From: Roseicyclus persicicus | Lineage (GTDB): Bacteria > Pseudomonadota > Alphaproteobacteria > Rhodobacterales > Rhodobacteraceae | Direction of reading: 5' to 3' | NCBI RefSeq assembly: GCF_012395815.1 | Contig: NZ_JAAZQQ010000001.1 | Coordinates: 124,001 to 188,000 of the forward strand | DNA: 64,000 nt | In this document: in pieces, positions 45,835 through 56,985 of the stretch | Numbering within the stretch: the stretch's first letter is position 1 | Layout of the letters: the number at the start of each line of letters is the position of its first letter | Translations under genes and position numbers: made by a program | The notes under the pieces: generated by a model | Told to the model about the DNA's origin: nothing | Databases searched by the model: none | What the model saw: the letters and a program-made list of their open reading frames with translations, nothing else

Positions 45835-46197
45835 ATGAAATACACCGAAGACCATGAATGGCTGAGCCTTGACGGCGACATCGTCACCGTCGGCATCACC
45901 GAGTACGCCGCCCAGCAGCTGGGCGACGTCGTGTTCGTGGAACTGCCCGAGGTCGAGACCCAGGTCGCCAAGGGCGACGAGATCGTCGTGATCGAGAGCG
46001 TCAAGGCGGCCTCGGACATCGTCGCGCCGATCGAGGGCGAGATCGTCGAGGTGAACGAGGCGCTGGTCGACAACCCCGCGCTGGTGAACGAGGACCCGAC
46101 CGGCGAGGCGTGGTTCTTCAAGATCAAGATCGAGGACACCGCCGCGCTCGACGATTTCATGGACGAGGACGAGTACAAGGACCACATCGGGGAGTGA
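45835..46197 (+). CDS. gcvH: Glycine cleavage system H protein
   Basis: The 120-residue lipoyl carrier that shuttles the aminomethyl group between GcvP and GcvT. The lipoylation Lys is in [15 protein letters not shown] near residue 60. The start [15 protein letters not shown] and the C-terminal WFFKIKIED are typical. Acidic tail [16 protein letters not shown]-like element fills the 125-base gap to gcvP. Confidence 0.97.
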   Translation: MKYTEDHEWLSLDGDIVTVGITEYAAQQLGDVVFVELPEVETQVAKGDEIVVIESVKAASDIVAPIEGEIVEVNEALVDNPALVNEDPTGEAWFFKIKIEDTAALDDFMDEDEYKDHIGE

Positions 46198-46205
46198 CCG
46201 TCCGA

Positions 46206-46273
46206 GGGGGCTCTGCCCCCGCCGCGGCCCCGCGGGGCCGCGTCTCCCCCGGAGTATTTTGGAAGCAAAGATG
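46206..46273 (+). repeat. REP-like two-hairpin element, copy A
   Basis: Hairpin one is GGGGGC-TCT-GCCCCC (46206-46220). Hairpin two is a perfect 20-base palindrome (46223-46242). The tail reads CCCCCGGAGTATTTT then AGCAAAGATG. An inverted, recognisably homologous copy lies at 49201-49262 beyond gcvP. Confidence 0.7.
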
Positions 46274-46322
46274 CGGCGGGAGAGGGCCATGCGCCCGCCC
46301 GGCCCTTGAGAGGACGACCCCG

Positions 46323-49160
<2,838 letters not shown>

Positions 49161-49168
49161 CAGCGACA

Positions 49169-49196
49169 AGGCCCGCGCTATCACCCGCGCGGGCCT
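49169..49196 (+). terminator. Terminator after gcvP
   Basis: A perfect 10-bp stem (AGGCCCGCGC and its complement) with an 8-base loop starts 9 bases after the gcvP stop and is followed by GTCCCATCTTTGC. Confidence 0.65.
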
Positions 49197-49200
49197 GTCC

Positions 49201-49262
49201 CATCTTTGCTTTGAAAATACTCCGGGGGGAGTCGCGGAACGCGACGGGGGGCAGCGCCCCCC
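49201..49262 (-). repeat. REP-like two-hairpin element, copy B (inverted)
   Basis: On the minus strand it reads GGGGGGC-GCT-GCCCCCC, then GTCGCG-TTC-CGCGAC, then CCCCGGAGTATTTT and AGCAAAGATG. The order and tail match copy A, while the second hairpin differs in sequence but keeps its pairing. It lies 40 bases beyond gcvP. Confidence 0.7.
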
Positions 49263-49277
49263 TTGGGCCCGCCGGGA

Positions 49278-49823
49278 TCAGCGCGTCTGTCCGAACCGGG
49301 CGTAAAGCGCATCCAGCGAATAACTTTCGCCCACAGGCCCCTGGCTGCCCTCGACCGAGTTCGGGTCCTCGGGCAGGCAGCCCGGGCCGCAGACCTGCCG
49401 CATGAAGCCCGTGCGCCCGTCCACGAACCACAGCCGGCCGCCCGGCGTGCCGACCCAGCCGTTCACGCCCATGCGCATGTCGCCCTCGACGTCCTGGATC
49501 GAAGGGACCTCGTTGTCGTACTCCTCCGCCCAGGCGGCATGGGTGTGCCAGGACGACACCACGTCCATCCCGTCGGTCACCGGCAGAGAGGCGCAGGAGG
49601 CGTGGCCGCCCCAGCTGACCTTGGTGGAGGAATAGGCGCCGTTGGGGTGGCGCAGGATGTAGCCGCAGACCTCGCGGTTGAACCGCACCGACAGCGCGTT
49701 CATCGATTCCATCAGGCCCATCACATAGGCCGTTTCCTGTGCGCTCTGCGCCGGCGCCGGGCCGGGCAGGGCAAGCGCGAGGGCGGCGAGGGCGGCAGCA
49801 AGCAGGCGGGTGGGTCGAACCAT
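49278..49823 (-). CDS. Secreted DUF4329 domain-containing protein
   Basis: A 181-residue exported protein. The signal peptide MVRPTRLLAAALAALALALP ends near APAQS. The mature part has REVCGYILRHPNGAYSSTKV, then VVSSWHTHAAWAEEYDNEVPS followed by DVEGDM, a JAB-like His-x-His plus Asp arrangement that typifies DUF4329. Paired cysteines in QVCGPGCLPED may form a disulphide. Peptidase-like metal binding is plausible but the family function is unknown. Confidence 0.78.
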   Translation of the reverse strand: MVRPTRLLAAALAALALALPGPAPAQSAQETAYVMGLMESMNALSVRFNREVCGYILRHPNGAYSSTKVSWGGHASCASLPVTDGMDVVSSWHTHAAWAEEYDNEVPSIQDVEGDMRMGVNGWVGTPGGRLWFVDGRTGFMRQVCGPGCLPEDPNSVEGSQGPVGESYSLDALYARFGQTR

Positions 49824-49968
49824 GGTTGAACTCCGGTCGCGGGGACGTGATCGGATGATAGGGAGTTTTTCCGCTCAATCTAGCGAAACCCGGCGTGGTG
49901 CACTGGACCGACCGGCGCGGGCGCTTATGTTGCGGAACTGCGCGCGCGTAGGAGAGGAGAATACCCAG

Positions 49969-50145
49969 ATGTCCCGCATGGAAGTCTTCGATGTGACGAC
50001 CTCGGCCCTGACCGAGGTCAGCGCCGATTTCGCCCAGGACCCGGATATCCAGCTCTGGCTCAAGATGGGGCGCGCGGCGTTCTTCTTCTGCCTCTGGACC
50101 TCGATGGTGATTCCCGTCGCGCTGATCTACTACGCGCGGTTCTGA
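49969..50145 (+). CDS. Small single-span membrane protein
   Basis: A 58-residue protein preceded by a strong purine-rich site (GGAGAGGAG) seven to ten bases before the ATG. The N-terminal 32 residues are acidic and soluble (EVFDVTTSALTEVSADF), then one span AAFFFCLWTSMVIPVALIYYARF ends the protein. Translation from farther upstream is less likely because no such site is seen there. The end overlaps the convergent reductase gene by 16 bases. Function unknown. Confidence 0.7.
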   Translation: MSRMEVFDVTTSALTEVSADFAQDPDIQLWLKMGRAAFFFCLWTSMVIPVALIYYARF

Positions 50146-51320
50146 GCGGGGCCGGGCGCCCCGCCCCGCCAACTGCGCCAGATCGCCCGCGGCAGCCGCC
50201 ACGCCACCAGCGCCAGCAGCGTCGGGTAGCCAATCTCGCCCGCCAGCATCCGCATATAGGCCTGCTTGACCCGCGATGAGCCCGCGAAGCGGCGGGCGAA
50301 GAGCGGCGCCATCGTCTCCGAGAACACGATCGGGCGCAGCACCCGCGCGATCGCCAGAGACAGCCGGATCTCGGCCGTCGCGGCGCGGTAAAGGCCCGCC
50401 GCCTCCTCGGCCCGCCCCTCGCGGATCGCGCGCGCCGCCGCCTCGGCCGCCAGCCGCCCCGACCCCAGCGCATGGGCGATCCCCTCGCCGGTGATCGGGT
50501 CGACGAAACCCGCCGCATCGCCGGCCAGCAGAACGTTGCCCCGCCCGGGCCGCCGTCGGTAATCGCCGAAGGGCAGGAAATGCCCCTTCATCCCCTCGGC
50601 GTCGCCCTGGTCCAGCCGCTCGGCATAGGCCCGCATCCGCGCCTTCATGTCGGGATTGCGCGCCTGCAGCCCGCCGACCCCCACGGTGGTCGAGCCGGGC
50701 TTGGGAAAGCTCCAGCCATAGCCCCAGTCGGCGACCCCGAAATCCACCCGCACGGTCGCCAGCGTCTCGGGGTCGCTGACCGGCGGCATCTCCTTTTCCA
50801 GCGCGAAACCGATCGTCGCGGGGTCGAAGGGCCGGCCGAACAGCGCCCGCGCCACCGCCGAGGTCACCCCGTCGGCCCCGACCAGCACCCGGTAGGCGAC
50901 GGCCGTGCCATCCTCCAGCACCAGCCGGCTGGCGGCGAGGTCGATTTGCACCACCCGCGTGCCGGTGCGCAGCGTCGCGCCCGCCTCCCCGGCCAACGCC
51001 AGCAGATGCGCATCGAGCGGGCGGCGCATGGTCAGGTACATGGGCGGCACGTCGTCCATGCGCCCCATCGGCGTGGGCCCGAGGTGGAAGGCGATGGCGC
51101 GGCGTTCCGAGAACAGGGCGGGGTCGAGGTCGCGGCCGAAGATCCGGCGGTATTCGTCCCGCGCCCGCCCCGTGAACAGCCCCCCGCAGAGCTTGTCGCG
51201 GGGAAAGCGCGCCTTGTCGATCAGGAGCGTCCTGAGCCCCGCCCGCGCCGCGGTGGCGGCCGCCGCCGCGCCCGCGGGCCCGCCGCCGAGGATCACGATG
51301 TCATGGGTCTCCGCCGCCAT
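50130..51320 (-). CDS. Geranylgeranyl reductase family FAD-dependent oxidoreductase
   Basis: A 396-residue flavoprotein. The FAD-binding motif DIVILGGGPAGAAAAATAARAG is at the N-terminus, DKARFPRDKLCGGL near residue 35 is the family-specific block, and LLAGDAAGFVDPITGEGIAHAL near residue 280 contacts FAD phosphates. In this family the products reduce isoprenoid double bonds or act on related hydrophobic substrates. No bacteriochlorophyll or carotenoid genes are nearby, so the isoprenoid target is open. I chose ATG 51320 (MAAETHDIV). Confidence 0.86.
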   Translation of the reverse strand: MAAETHDIVILGGGPAGAAAAATAARAGLRTLLIDKARFPRDKLCGGLFTGRARDEYRRIFGRDLDPALFSERRAIAFHLGPTPMGRMDDVPPMYLTMRRPLDAHLLALAGEAGATLRTGTRVVQIDLAASRLVLEDGTAVAYRVLVGADGVTSAVARALFGRPFDPATIGFALEKEMPPVSDPETLATVRVDFGVADWGYGWSFPKPGSTTVGVGGLQARNPDMKARMRAYAERLDQGDAEGMKGHFLPFGDYRRRPGRGNVLLAGDAAGFVDPITGEGIAHALGSGRLAAEAAARAIREGRAEEAAGLYRAATAEIRLSLAIARVLRPIVFSETMAPLFARRFAGSSRVKQAYMRMLAGEIGYPTLLALVAWRLPRAIWRSWRGGAPGPAQNRA

Positions 51321-51362
51321 GGCGCGGAGCATAGGGGCATTTCCGGCGACGGAAAGGGCCGC

Positions 51363-51803
51363 TCAGGCCCGGGCGCGGGCGTGGCTGCGCACGAAGGCCT
51401 CGATCTCGGCGGCCGGCCGCGCGCCGGTCAGCCGCGCCACCTCCTGCCCGTTGCGGAACAGGATCAGGAGCGGGATGCCCCGGATGCCGTAGCGCTGGGA
51501 CGCGTCGCCGTGGACCTGGGTGTTCACCTTGGCCAGCCGGGCGTGGGGCGCGAGCGCGCGGGCGGCCTTTTCGAACTCGGGCGCCATCGCGCGGCAGGGG
51601 CCGCACCAGGGCGCCCAGAAATCCACCAGAAGGGGCAGGGTGTCCTTGGTCTCGGCCTTGCGCAGCGTGGCGGTGTCGAGGTCGTGGACCTTGGGCTCCA
51701 CCAGCCGGGCGCCGCAGGTGCCGCATTTGGGGTGCGCGGTCAGCCGCTCCTCGGGGACGCGGTTCACGGTGCCGCAGGTCAGGCAGGTGAGGTGATGGGA
51801 CAT
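51363..51803 (-). CDS. trxC: Thioredoxin 2 with N-terminal zinc ribbon
   Basis: A 146-residue cytosolic dithiol oxidoreductase. The N-terminal zinc site has two Cys-x-x-Cys pairs (LTCLTCGTVNR and HPKCGTCGARL), then a thioredoxin domain with the active site DFWAPWCGPCRAM near residue 65 and the cis-Pro in GIRGIPLLILF. This combination defines TrxC, which responds to oxidative stress in well-studied bacteria. It lies 42 bases upstream of the reductase in the same direction. Confidence 0.94.
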   Translation of the reverse strand: MSHHLTCLTCGTVNRVPEERLTAHPKCGTCGARLVEPKVHDLDTATLRKAETKDTLPLLVDFWAPWCGPCRAMAPEFEKAARALAPHARLAKVNTQVHGDASQRYGIRGIPLLILFRNGQEVARLTGARPAAEIEAFVRSHARARA

Positions 51804-51884
51804 GGGGCAGGCCGGGTGGTTGTGATTTATCCTGTCAACGATCTGGGGGCATCGGCGGCGCCGTGCAAGCCTCCCGGATGCAGA

Positions 51885-51910
51885 AAAGGCGCGCAGGGCT
51901 GCGCGCCTTT
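51885..51910. terminator. Terminator after the cold-shock gene
   Basis: A perfect 11-bp stem (AAAGGCGCGCA and TGCGCGCCTTT) with loop GGGC. On the minus strand it ends in TTTTCTGC, as expected for the cold-shock gene upstream of it. Confidence 0.8.
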
Positions 51911-51955
51911 CCGGGTCTTTCGGGTCCGCGCCGGGGATCCGGCGCAGGGGCCGGC

Positions 51956-52162
51956 TCAGGCCAGCGCGAGGTTGATCGCCGATTCGCGGCCGTCACGGCC
52001 GGATTCGACGTCGAAGGTGACCTTCTGGTCGTCCTTCAGAGTGGACAGGCCCGAGCGCTCCAGCGCCGAGATGTGGACGAACACGTCCTTGCCGCCGGTG
52101 GCGGGTGCGATGAAGCCGAAGCCTTTGGTGGCGTTGAACCATTTCACGGTGCCATTGGCCAT
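51956..52162 (-). CDS. Cold-shock protein (CspA family)
   Basis: A 68-residue single-stranded nucleic-acid binding protein. RNP1 appears as KGFGFI and RNP2 as VFVHIS; the start [18 protein letters not shown] is canonical. It destabilises RNA secondary structure. The ATG is preceded by TAGGAGA at ribosome-binding distance. The upstream leader of well over 100 bases is consistent with the long regulatory 5' UTRs of this family. Confidence 0.95.
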   Translation of the reverse strand: MANGTVKWFNATKGFGFIAPATGGKDVFVHISALERSGLSTLKDDQKVTFDVESGRDGRESAINLALA

Positions 52163-52520
52163 CGTGATGTCTCCTACTTGGGTGCCGCCCACAGAATGCG
52201 GCGGCCTGGCGTGGTCGGTCTGGATCGAGGGACTGACAGCCGTATGAGGGAGACAGTGGTCGAAAGAGAATAACGTTCGCAGGGGGTACATGGGGGTTGG
52301 GGCGGCAGATAGCAAGGAGAAAGTAAAAAACCATGGTCAATTCGTACAATTCAGCACGGTGGCGCCTCAAGTGGTGTCGCGCTCACCCTTGGGTGGGCGT
52401 CAGGGGCCGGGTCGCCACACTGCGCATGGGGCGCGGTGTTCGCTGTTGACGCAAGAACCGTTGACGCGAATCGATGCCTGCTGCCTAATATTGTGTCAAA
52501 TTGGAATCGGAGTGGCTGAA
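52163..52520. other. Intergenic region between cold-shock gene and ATPase gene
   Basis: About 358 bases without a convincing gene. The left part is the leader of the cold-shock gene on the minus strand. Composition turns AT-rich near 52260-52340. On the right are two TTGACGC direct copies (near 52445 and 52461) and a TAATAT at 52486-52491, a probable promoter for the ATPase gene. No repeats or target-site duplications are seen. Confidence 0.5.
52461..52491 (+). promoter_or_regulatory. Putative promoter of the ATPase gene
   Basis: TTGACG (52461-52466) and TAATAT (52486-52491) are 19 bases apart, slightly long but both close to consensus, about 30 bases before the ATG. A second TTGACG copy lies 16 bases further upstream. 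Confidence 0.5.
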
Positions 52521-54038
52521 ATGAAGATTAGAGATTTTGATTTCGGCGCGGAGGACGCTCGAAATCTTAGCCTCCTTTCTGAAGAAGAAAAACAACTGTT
52601 TCTGGAGAGCTTCGTTATTCCAGAGGCGTTTGATATTGAGCGTTTCTTCGATGGTCGAAAGTACTTTGTGTATGGAGGAAAGGGGTCAGGAAAAACTGCA
52701 CTTCTCCAGTATATTCGAATACTATGTGAGAGAGACCTCGAAGCGTTTACTCATTTTTACTATTTCCAAAGTACGTTCTCTGATAAGCAGCTGGCCCGAT
52801 TTAGGAAGACTCTCGCAGGCAGGCCCAACGAAGAGATAGTCAATGATAGCGTTTTTTCGGCAGATGAAGATGCAAGAGTTTTTTGGCGGTTGTTCCTACT
52901 GACTCAGATCTCACGCCTTCTTCGCAGGCGGAACATGACTGGGAGGCATGCAGAGACTTTCTTTAAATCTATTGAGGCGGCGCGTCTGATCTCTCAGTCT
53001 GAGCAGAACCGCAAGAGATATCCATCATTAGAGACTTTTCAATTGGAGCTCTCTAAGAACCCCAGCTTAACTCTACAGGGATCTTTTGCTGAGGCGGGCC
53101 CTAGTGACTTGGAGACCTACATTGAAATAGCAGAAGATGCACTTGAAGAGGTTTACTTGGCAAACTCGCCAATATTCGTCTTTATTGACGAAATGGAAAT
53201 CTACAAGAGGGGCGATGATGGTGATCGAATCCAGGTTGCGGCGATATCCTCTTTAATTAGGGCAATAAGAGATTTTTCTGAACGATTTGAGGCTGGCGAC
53301 ATTCGAATTGTCGCAGCTATCCGGCGTGAAATTGTTGATGAAGTTGCTGAGGTTAAGTATGAGGTGCATCGAATTGTTCGCGATAGAGGTGTTGAGCTAG
53401 ATTGGCCAAAATCTGTGAAGAGCGGGACCCATCCGCTTGAGCGGACCATCTTAAACAGGATGGCTGTTCAAGACCCCACTATTGACACGTCAGCCGGAAT
53501 TACCACTAATGAAATCAATATTGTCAAAGCGCGATATTTTCAGCAGGGCTACCCGACGAACTTAATTGACAAGACTTGGTACCGCCCGCGCGACATGGCA
53601 CTTCTTTTTGAGCTTGCGCAGAATTTTGATGGCTCCATGAACTTTTTTCGGAGAAAGACCCTCACAGAGAACGTGTTGCCAGACTTGGGAACAAGGCTTT
53701 GGCAGGACGCAAAGTCAGGGCTAGGCGTAAAGTTCGATCCAATTGCTCTTTCCGGTATCGACAAGCTTCTGCGTGGCGGGCGGCGAAACTATACGCGACC
53801 CCAGTGGTTGCAGAGGATAGCGCTTCTTCGCGACCAGGACGATTATGTAGCAACGCTAGAGGATTCCGGGTGGGATAACGTCCTACAGAGCCTATATCGA
53901 GTTGGGGTGATATTTTACTCTGCCACAGAAACGGGCTACAAGAATTTCTATTTTCGCGGAGATCCGATGCCAACGTTTACAAGTGATTTCAACATCGGTG
54001 TTCATCGGACGCTTTGGAACGAGTTGGCTTTGCATTAA
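52521..54038 (+). CDS. P-loop ATPase, possible Sll1717-family defence-type protein
   Basis: A 505-residue soluble protein with YGGKGSGKTALL (Walker A, residues 51-62) and IFVFIDEMEIYKRG (Walker B with catalytic Glu, near 217-230). IRIVAAIRREIVDE may supply sensor or finger arginines, and YRPRDMALLFELAQ near residue 354 resembles the RPRD element of KAP-like and Sll1717-type ATPases. The remainder looks helical, with a winged-helix-like C-terminal part. The gene is strikingly AT-rich against its neighbours and uses A/T-ending codons, so it was probably acquired horizontally. GGAG precedes the ATG. Its stop lies two bases from the convergent ettA stop. No second gene accompanies it. Family naming is from memory; a single-gene defence role is only a hypothesis. 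Confidence 0.8.
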   Translation: MKIRDFDFGAEDARNLSLLSEEEKQLFLESFVIPEAFDIERFFDGRKYFVYGGKGSGKTALLQYIRILCERDLEAFTHFYYFQSTFSDKQLARFRKTLAGRPNEEIVNDSVFSADEDARVFWRLFLLTQISRLLRRRNMTGRHAETFFKSIEAARLISQSEQNRKRYPSLETFQLELSKNPSLTLQGSFAEAGPSDLETYIEIAEDALEEVYLANSPIFVFIDEMEIYKRGDDGDRIQVAAISSLIRAIRDFSERFEAGDIRIVAAIRREIVDEVAEVKYEVHRIVRDRGVELDWPKSVKSGTHPLERTILNRMAVQDPTIDTSAGITTNEINIVKARYFQQGYPTNLIDKTWYRPRDMALLFELAQNFDGSMNFFRRKTLTENVLPDLGTRLWQDAKSGLGVKFDPIALSGIDKLLRGGRRNYTRPQWLQRIALLRDQDDYVATLEDSGWDNVLQSLYRVGVIFYSATETGYKNFYFRGDPMPTFTSDFNIGVHRTLWNELALH

Positions 54039-54040
54039 CA

Positions 54041-55696
54041 TCACCGCGCGAACTTCTTGTACTTCAGCCGCTTCGGCTCGACCGCATCCGGGCCCAGCCG
54101 GCGCTTCTTGTCTTCCTCGTAGTCGGCGAAGTTGCCCTCGAACCACTCCACATGCGCCTCGCCCTCGAAGGCGAGGATGTGGGTGCAGAGCCGGTCGAGG
54201 AAAAACCGGTCGTGCGAGATGATCACCGCGCAGCCCGCGAAATCCTCCAGCGCGTCCTCCAGCGCCCGCAGCGTCTCGACGTCGAGGTCGTTGGTCGGCT
54301 CGTCGAGCAGCAGCACGTTGCCCCCCGACTTCAGCAGCTTGGCCATGTGCACCCGGTTGCGCTCGCCCCCGGACAGGAGACCCACCTTCTTCTGCTGGTC
54401 GCCGCCCTTGAAGTTGAACGCCCCGCAATAGGCGCGGGAATTCATCGACGCGTCGCCGAGCTCGATGATCTCGGCCCCGCCCGAGATCTCCTCCCAGACC
54501 GTCTTGGACGGGTCGAGCGCGTCGCGGGACTGGTCGACGTAGGACAGCTTGACCGTGTCGCCGAATTCGACCGCGCCGCCATCGGGCTGTTCCTGCCCGG
54601 TCAGGATGCGGAACAGCGTCGACTTGCCGGCGCCGTTCGGTCCGATCACGCCCACGATGCCGCCGGGCGGCAGGGAGAAGGACAGGTCCTCGATCAGCAG
54701 CTTGTCGCCATAGCCCTTCTGCAGCCCGTTCACCTCGATCACGCGCGAGCCGAGCCGCGGGCCGTTCGGAATGACGATCTGCGCGCGGGAAATCTTCTCG
54801 CGCTCGGACTGGCTGGCCAGCTCCTCGTAGGCGTTGATCCGGGCCTTCTGCTTGGCCTGCCGCGCCTTGGCGCCGGCGCGGATCCAGGTGAGTTCGCGCT
54901 CGAGCGTCTTCTGGCGCGACTTGTCCTCGCGGGCCTCCTGTTCCAGCCGCTTGGCCTTCTGCTCCAGCCAGCTGGAATAGTTGCCCTCGTACGGGATGCC
55001 CCGGCCGCGGTCGAGTTCCAGGATCCAGCCGGTGATGTCGTCGAGGAAATACCGGTCGTGGGTCACGATCAGGATCGTGCCCTTGTACTCGATCAGGTGC
55101 TGCTGCAGCCAGGCGATGGTCTCGGCGTCGAGGTGGTTGGTCGGTTCGTCCAGCAGCAGCATCTCGGGCGCCTCGAGCAGCAGCTTGCACAGCGCCACGC
55201 GCCGCCGCTCGCCGCCCGAGAGGGTCGCCACCGGCGCGTCGTCGGGCGGGCAGCGGAGCGCCTCCATCGCCACGTCGACCTGTGAATCGAGGTCCCACAG
55301 GTTGTTCGAATCGATCTCGTCCTGCAGCGCCGCCATCTCGTCGGCGGTCTCGTCCGAGTAGTTCATCGCCAGCTCGTTGAAGCGGTCGAGCTTGGCCTTC
55401 TTGGCCGCGACGCCCAGCATGACGTTCTCGCGCACGCTCAGGCCTTCATCCAGCTGCGGCTCCTGCGGGAGGTAGCCCACGCGGGCGCCCTGCGCGGCCC
55501 AGGCCTCGCCGGTGAAATCCTTGTCGATGCCCGCCATGATCCGCATCAGCGTCGACTTGCCCGCGCCGTTCACGCCGACGACGCCGATCTTCACGCCGGG
55601 CAGGAAGTTGAGGCGGATGTTCTCGAAGCACTTCTTGCCGCCGGGATAGGTCTTGGAGACGCCATCCATGTGGTAGACATACTGGTAGGAGGCCAT
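54041..55696 (-). CDS. ettA: Energy-dependent translational throttle protein EttA
   Basis: A 551-residue ABC-F protein that binds the ribosomal E site and gates translation according to ATP level. Two ATPase domains are visible: [16 protein letters not shown] near residue 41 with [17 protein letters not shown] and [14 protein letters not shown], and [15 protein letters not shown] near 353 with [16 protein letters not shown] and [11 protein letters not shown]. The linker between them contains the charged ARED/interdomain helices ([18 protein letters not shown]). N-terminus [20 protein letters not shown] is typical. Confidence 0.96.
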   Translation of the reverse strand: MASYQYVYHMDGVSKTYPGGKKCFENIRLNFLPGVKIGVVGVNGAGKSTLMRIMAGIDKDFTGEAWAAQGARVGYLPQEPQLDEGLSVRENVMLGVAAKKAKLDRFNELAMNYSDETADEMAALQDEIDSNNLWDLDSQVDVAMEALRCPPDDAPVATLSGGERRRVALCKLLLEAPEMLLLDEPTNHLDAETIAWLQQHLIEYKGTILIVTHDRYFLDDITGWILELDRGRGIPYEGNYSSWLEQKAKRLEQEAREDKSRQKTLERELTWIRAGAKARQAKQKARINAYEELASQSEREKISRAQIVIPNGPRLGSRVIEVNGLQKGYGDKLLIEDLSFSLPPGGIVGVIGPNGAGKSTLFRILTGQEQPDGGAVEFGDTVKLSYVDQSRDALDPSKTVWEEISGGAEIIELGDASMNSRAYCGAFNFKGGDQQKKVGLLSGGERNRVHMAKLLKSGGNVLLLDEPTNDLDVETLRALEDALEDFAGCAVIISHDRFFLDRLCTHILAFEGEAHVEWFEGNFADYEEDKKRRLGPDAVEPKRLKYKKFAR

Positions 55697-56079
55697 TGGC
55701 TGCGGTCCGTTCGTTCATCGGGTCAGGTTGGCCCCGTATGTATCCATGCGCGCGCGGATCGGCAATCGCGGGGGCCGCGGAATCGGGGCCTTGCCGAAAA
55801 GCCACAGCCGCCGCGGCGTTTCCCGGGGAGGCGTGACAGGCGGCCCGGGGCCGGTGTATCGCCGGCCGGCCCGCAGAGCGGGCGTTTCGCAACCCCGGGA
55901 TGTTCGACATGTCGCAGTCCTATCTCTGCCAGATTGCCCGTCCGGGCATGAACCTGCGCTAGGCGCGGCACCGGGATAGTCTCGACATCTCGAAGGCCGC
56001 CACGAGACGCGGCCTTCCCCACAGTTTGCGAGCGCCCCATCGCGTGGCGGCTTTCCCTCTCTCCAAAGGAAAGCCTGAC
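55697..56079. other. Intergenic region between ettA and the DUF1127 gene
   Basis: About 383 bases between divergent genes. I see no supported gene. An 8-bp hairpin, AAGGCCGC with GCGGCCTT (55993-56016), sits about 64 bases before the DUF1127 start and may be part of its 5' leader or a small RNA. An AAGGA ribosome site ends the region. Confidence 0.4.
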
Positions 56080-56307
56080 ATGACCACCCTGATCCTCACC
56101 CGTCCCTTTGCCCGCCTGCGGGCATGGTTCGCCCGGCCCTGGGCCGTTGGCCTGCGCGCCGCCCCGCGGCCGCGGCGGCCCCGGGTCCGTGACCTGAGCC
56201 AGCTGCCGGATCACCTGCGCCGCGACATCGGCCTGCCGCCGCAGCCCGCCGACCGGCCGCCCCGGCACGCGCCCCCCGTCCCGGTCGATCCGCTGCGGCA
56301 CCTGTGA
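56080..56307 (+). CDS. DUF1127 domain-containing small basic protein
   Basis: A 75-residue Arg/Pro-rich protein. The DUF1127 core is recognisable as RDLSQLPDHLRRDIGLPP near residues 37-56. AAGGA lies eight bases before the ATG and a very strong hairpin follows the stop. In Rhodobacter relatives, DUF1127 proteins have roles in RNA turnover and stress adaptation linked to adjacent small RNAs (the CcaF1 and CcsR case). I see no CcsR-type CCUCCUCCC motif here, so only the protein family is shared. Confidence 0.8.
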   Translation: MTTLILTRPFARLRAWFARPWAVGLRAAPRPRRPRVRDLSQLPDHLRRDIGLPPQPADRPPRHAPPVPVDPLRHL

Positions 56308-56313
56308 CGCCGC

Positions 56314-56346
56314 GCGCGCCCCCGGCCGCCCGGGCCGGGGGCGCGC
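56314..56346 (+). terminator. Strong terminator after DUF1127
   Basis: A perfect 14-bp GC stem (56314-56327 with 56333-56346) and a 5-base loop, followed by ATTGAC. It lies 7 bases past the stop codon. Confidence 0.7.
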
Positions 56347-56382
56347 ATTGACAGGGCGCGCGGCCCCTCTCATCAAGGCGCG

Positions 56383-56982
56383 ATGATGCGCTCGGACCTT
56401 CCCTTCGCGGTGCCCGGGCAGGCCATCGGCCTGTTCGGCGGCTCCTTCGACCCGCCCCACGCGGGGCACCTGCACGTGAGCCGCGAGGCGCTGAAGCGCT
56501 TCGGGCTCGACCGTGTGTGGTGGCTGGTCAGCCCCGGCAACCCGCTGAAGGCGCGGGGGCCGGCGCCGTTGCCGCGCCGGATGGCCGCCGCCCGTGCGCT
56601 GGTGCGTGACCCGCGCATCCTGGTGACGGATGTCGAGGCACGCATCGGCACGCGCTACACCGCCGAAACGATCGCGCAGCTGCGCGGGCTGTATCCCGGC
56701 GTCCGCTTCGTCTGGCTGATGGGGGCGGACAACCTGGCCCAGTTCCACCGCTGGCAGCGCTGGGAGGAGATCCTGCAGACCGTGCCCGTGGGCGTGCTGG
56801 CCCGGCCGGGGCAGGGGATCTCGGCGCGCACGGCCAAGGCCGCGCAGGTCTACCGCCGCTTCAAGCTGCCCGCCGCGCAGGCCCGGCGCCTGGCCACGGC
56901 CGAGCCGCCCGCCTGGTGTTTCCTGAACCTGCCGATGGTCGATGTGTCGTCCACCGCGATCCGCGCGCGGGGCGAGTGGTAG
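56383..56982 (+). CDS. nadD: Nicotinate-nucleotide adenylyltransferase
   Basis: NadD makes deamido-NAD from nicotinate mononucleotide and ATP. The 199 residues show the nucleotidyltransferase motif [19 protein letters not shown] near residue 15, [19 protein letters not shown] near 108 and the C-terminal [14 protein letters not shown], with STAIR equivalent to the ISSTxIR motif. Two adjacent ATG codons (56383 and 56386) are possible starts. Upstream is the DUF1127 terminator; the next gene is convergent. Confidence 0.95.
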   Translation: MMRSDLPFAVPGQAIGLFGGSFDPPHAGHLHVSREALKRFGLDRVWWLVSPGNPLKARGPAPLPRRMAAARALVRDPRILVTDVEARIGTRYTAETIAQLRGLYPGVRFVWLMGADNLAQFHRWQRWEEILQTVPVGVLARPGQGISARTAKAAQVYRRFKLPAAQARRLATAEPPAWCFLNLPMVDVSSTAIRARGEW

Positions 56983-56985
56983 GGC

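Noticed and set aside
53662-53973. Small minus-strand frame inside the ATPase gene as an antisense partner
   Set aside because: No ribosome site or protein features; explained by the plus-strand gene.
56308-56382. CcsR-type small RNAs after the DUF1127 gene
   Set aside because: The region holds only one GC hairpin and no CCUCCUCCC loop motif.
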